Below are positions 42,665-45,095 of a stretch of 45,095 nucleotides of DNA, piece after piece. The first letter of the stretch is position 1; every line of letters begins with the position of its first letter. A program made the translations under genes and the position numbers. The notes beneath the pieces are model-generated. The model was not told the DNA's origin. It saw nothing but the letters and a program-made list of their open reading frames with translations, and searched no databases. The stretch spans positions 1 through 45,095 of the forward strand of contig JAPLDX010000057.1 in the NCBI GenBank assembly GCA_026391215.1, in the 5' to 3' direction. Source of the DNA: Bacteroidia bacterium (lineage in GTDB: Bacteria; Bacteroidota; Bacteroidia; Bacteroidales; VadinHA17).

Positions 42665-45085
42665 ATGAACAAGGGGAAGGAAGAGGATAAGAAAAGATCC
42701 AATAAAACTACAAAGGAAAAAAGCAAGTCATTTTTTACTGATGAAAGGATTAAGTTTATATTCGGGATCCTCATAACAGGTTTTGCATTATATCTTCTTA
42801 TTGCCTGCATATCATACCTTTTCTGGTGGAAAACCGATTCCAGTCTTCTTCATTCAGAAGTAGTTTCAGGTCCTGAAATTGTTGTAAAGAACTGGGGGGG
42901 AAAAGGAGGTCACTTCCTTGCAGAATTAATTATTAAATTCGGTTTTGGCTTTGGAGCATTTTTTATTCCATTGATATTCGGCGCATTAGGACTGTATCTG
43001 TTGAATTTTCCCAAAATCAGGCCATGGAGTCTGGCAGCCAAATTTGCTCTTGCCGCAATTATTCTTTCACTTCTTCTAAGTTTTATATTTGGAAAGGATA
43101 ATACATACCTGGGGGGAGGTCCAGGAGGTACCCAGGGTTACAAAATTACCGAGTGGCTGAATGCTTTCATGGGCAAAATAGGAACTGGAATTGTATTCAC
43201 ATTGCTTACTATTACCTACCTGATCTTTGCACTGAGGTTTTCTCCATCATCATTCAGCCTTAAATTACCTAAGTTCCTTTCGTTCAAAAAGCACGGGGGA
43301 GAGGACGAGGAAACACCCGTAACAGAACCTGAGACAGTCGTTGATAATCAAGCCAAAGCTGATGAAAGCCCGGTTGAGTTCCTGGTAAAGAACAGAACAC
43401 TGCCAACAGACATTGAGGACGATGAAAAGCCTGATGTAATAATCCCGGCAAACGGATCACTGATACGTGACCTGGATCATGACAAACAACCTGATCCTCC
43501 CATAAAAAAGACGATGGATATTGATATTACTAAACCGGAAGCCAATGATGTCCTTTCGGATGAGGAGGTGAACGGGATGATGGAGAATTATGATCCGCGT
43601 CTTGATCTTTCCCGTTATAAGTTTCCCCCTGTTTCCATACTCAAGGAACATAAGTCACTAAGCGCTTTTGATAATAGCGAAGTATTGGAAAACAAGGAGA
43701 ATATCATAAAAACACTGGGTGATTACAAGATCAGCATAAAACATATTTCAGCTACAGTCGGGCCAACGGTTACCTTATATGAGATCATCCCGGAGCGGGG
43801 TGTAAAGCTTGCACGCATTAAATCACTCGAAGATGACATTGCACTAAACCTTTCTGCAATGGGCATCAGGATAATAGCTCCCATTCCCGGAAGAGGAACT
43901 GTCGGTATTGAAGTACCGAATAAGAAGCCTGAAATAGTATCAATGAGGTCTCTTATTGCATCAAAAGCATTCCAGGAATCGAAATTCGATATTGCTCTTG
44001 CCCTTGGCCGGACCATTACCAATGATCCATACATTGTTGATCTGACCAAAATGCCTCATCTTCTTGTTGCCGGTGCAACCGGACAGGGTAAATCGGTTGG
44101 GCTTAATGCTATCATAACATCAATTCTTTATAAGAAGCATCCATCAGAGCTGAAATTCGTTCTGATCGACCCAAAAAGAGTGGAATTAACTTTATATGAA
44201 AAAATAGAACGTCATTTCCTGGCAAAACTACCGGGAGAAGAGGACGCAATAATCACTGACACACAGAAAGTTGTCAATACTCTTTATTCATTATGCATTG
44301 AAATGGATAACCGGCTTGAACTCCTTAAGGGAGCCCAGTCACGCAATATTAAAGAGTATAATGAAAAATTTATATCACGGAAACTAAATCCTGAAAAAGG
44401 ACATAAATATCTGCCATATATTGTTTTGATTATCGATGAGTTTGCCGACCTCATAATGACCGCAGGAAGAGAAATTGAGGGGCCGCTCGGCAGGCTGGCA
44501 CAGGTGGCAAGAGCGATAGGTATCCATCTTATTATTTCAACCCAGCGGCCGACCACAAATATTATCACAGGCTTTATCAAGGCCAACTTCCCCACACGTA
44601 TCGCATTCCGTGTATTCTCATCAATTGATTCCCGAACCATCCTTGATACCACCGGAGCTGACAGGCTCGTTGGAAATGGAGACATGCTTATATCTTCAGG
44701 CGCTGAACCCGTAAGGGTACAGTGTGCATTTATTGATACTCCGGAAATTGAAGAGCTGACGGATTTCATCGGATCCCAGCAGGGTTATCCAGATGCAATG
44801 CATCTGCCTGAATATATTGACGACAGAGAATCAGGAGTGCTTGAAGTGGACCTCAAAAAGAGAGACCCTATGTTTGAAGAGGCAGCACGCCTGGTGGTCC
44901 AGCACCAGCAAGGCTCAACTTCGCTCATTCAGAGAAAGCTAGCTATTGGATACAACAGGGCAGGCAGAATAATAGATCAGCTCGAAGCTGCAGGCATTGT
45001 CGGACCTTTTGAAGGCAGCAAAGCCAGGGATGTACTTTGTTCCGATCTTTTCGTTTTGGAACAGATTTTGAAGGGTCTTGAGTAA
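42665..45085 (+). CDS. ftsK: DNA translocase FtsK/SpoIIIE
   Basis: The start at 42665 (MNKGKEEDKKRSN) is preferred over an upstream in-frame TTG. The 806-residue protein has about four N-terminal membrane helices (to residue 185), an acidic linker of about 150 residues, and the motor domain. Walker A is GATGQGKS (470-477), Walker B is IVLIIDEFADLI, and the STQRPTTNIITGFIKANFPTRIAFRV region follows. The C-terminal winged-helix gamma domain (LVVQHQQGSTSLIQRKLAIGYNRAGRIIDQLEAAGIVGP) recognises chromosome polarity sites. It pumps DNA at the division septum. The gene is complete within the window. Confidence 0.96.
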   Translation: MNKGKEEDKKRSNKTTKEKSKSFFTDERIKFIFGILITGFALYLLIACISYLFWWKTDSSLLHSEVVSGPEIVVKNWGGKGGHFLAELIIKFGFGFGAFFIPLIFGALGLYLLNFPKIRPWSLAAKFALAAIILSLLLSFIFGKDNTYLGGGPGGTQGYKITEWLNAFMGKIGTGIVFTLLTITYLIFALRFSPSSFSLKLPKFLSFKKHGGEDEETPVTEPETVVDNQAKADESPVEFLVKNRTLPTDIEDDEKPDVIIPANGSLIRDLDHDKQPDPPIKKTMDIDITKPEANDVLSDEEVNGMMENYDPRLDLSRYKFPPVSILKEHKSLSAFDNSEVLENKENIIKTLGDYKISIKHISATVGPTVTLYEIIPERGVKLARIKSLEDDIALNLSAMGIRIIAPIPGRGTVGIEVPNKKPEIVSMRSLIASKAFQESKFDIALALGRTITNDPYIVDLTKMPHLLVAGATGQGKSVGLNAIITSILYKKHPSELKFVLIDPKRVELTLYEKIERHFLAKLPGEEDAIITDTQKVVNTLYSLCIEMDNRLELLKGAQSRNIKEYNEKFISRKLNPEKGHKYLPYIVLIIDEFADLIMTAGREIEGPLGRLAQVARAIGIHLIISTQRPTTNIITGFIKANFPTRIAFRVFSSIDSRTILDTTGADRLVGNGDMLISSGAEPVRVQCAFIDTPEIEELTDFIGSQQGYPDAMHLPEYIDDRESGVLEVDLKKRDPMFEEAARLVVQHQQGSTSLIQRKLAIGYNRAGRIIDQLEAAGIVGPFEGSKARDVLCSDLFVLEQILKGLE

Positions 45086-45095
45086 AAAGGAAACC

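Noticed and set aside
1..45095. Defence, phage or secretion island
   Set aside because: No nuclease, helicase, reverse transcriptase, toxin-antitoxin, integrase or structural phage gene was recognised; nearly all genes are metabolic or housekeeping.
1..45095. tRNA or rRNA genes
   Set aside because: Intergenic spaces are short and none contains a recognisable cloverleaf or rRNA segment by eye.

Overview
The window looks like chromosomal DNA of an anaerobic Bacteroidota, probably in or near Bacteroidales/Marinilabiliales. Evidence: a propeller (Reg_prop/Y_Y_Y) sensor kinase next to glycoside hydrolases, a PUR-family DUF3276 protein, a DUF5606 protein, a NusB with a long N-terminal extension, DUF1573 and YbbR proteins, mostly weak Shine-Dalgarno sequences, and promoters of the TTTG-N18-TAnnTTTG type. 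No rRNA, tRNA, CRISPR array, transposase, phage gene or replication origin was seen. Coding density is high and no gene-free stretch exceeds about 205 bases.

Layout. 1-7624: two tandem propeller sensors on the minus strand (the second only as its first 32 codons), diverging from two secreted carbohydrate-active proteins, a TIM-barrel protein with a carbohydrate-binding-like C-terminus and a GH127-type lipoprotein. 7617-12301 (minus): proton-translocating transhydrogenase pntA-pntAB-pntB coupled to an aminopeptidase P. 12361-16303: divergent secreted peptidases, an S9 dipeptidyl peptidase and an M28 lipoprotein. 16395-21072: an electron-bifurcating [FeFe] hydrogenase operon (a cysteine-free thioredoxin-fold subunit, then hydB, hydA, hydC) behind tandem Rex-like operators and ending in a hairpin terminator. 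21133-25993: MORN protein, YgiQ radical SAM protein, TPR protein. 25976-27418 (minus): ECF sigma factor, membrane protein and Spy-like protein. 27501-31413 (minus): phoH, purC and a LysM plus type-1 periplasmic-binding protein. 31547-33200: a divergent DUF62/SAM hydrolase-fold protein and mazG. 33281-38380 (minus): nusB, DUF1573, yajC, ybbR-like, coaE, TerB/DnaJ, DUF5606 and agmatinase. 38545-39464: PUR protein and DUF456 membrane protein. 39631-41717 (minus): ornithine carbamoyltransferase and carbamate kinase. 41790-45085: an unknown lipoprotein and ftsK.

How the parts fit. The energy genes agree with a fermentative lifestyle. HydBAC couples NADH and ferredoxin to H2, PntAB links NADH, NADPH and the proton gradient, and carbamate kinase can recover ATP from carbamoyl phosphate. 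Two secreted peptidases, an aminopeptidase and two carbohydrate-active proteins suggest growth on peptides and plant-type glycans. Several gene ends are decorated by small GC-rich repeats (mazG, ygiQ, and the DUF456/OTC junction). The parts that look least described are the cysteine-free hydrogenase-operon subunit, the DUF62 protein lacking its catalytic triad, and a 145-base inverted-repeat element flanked by 25-base direct repeats.
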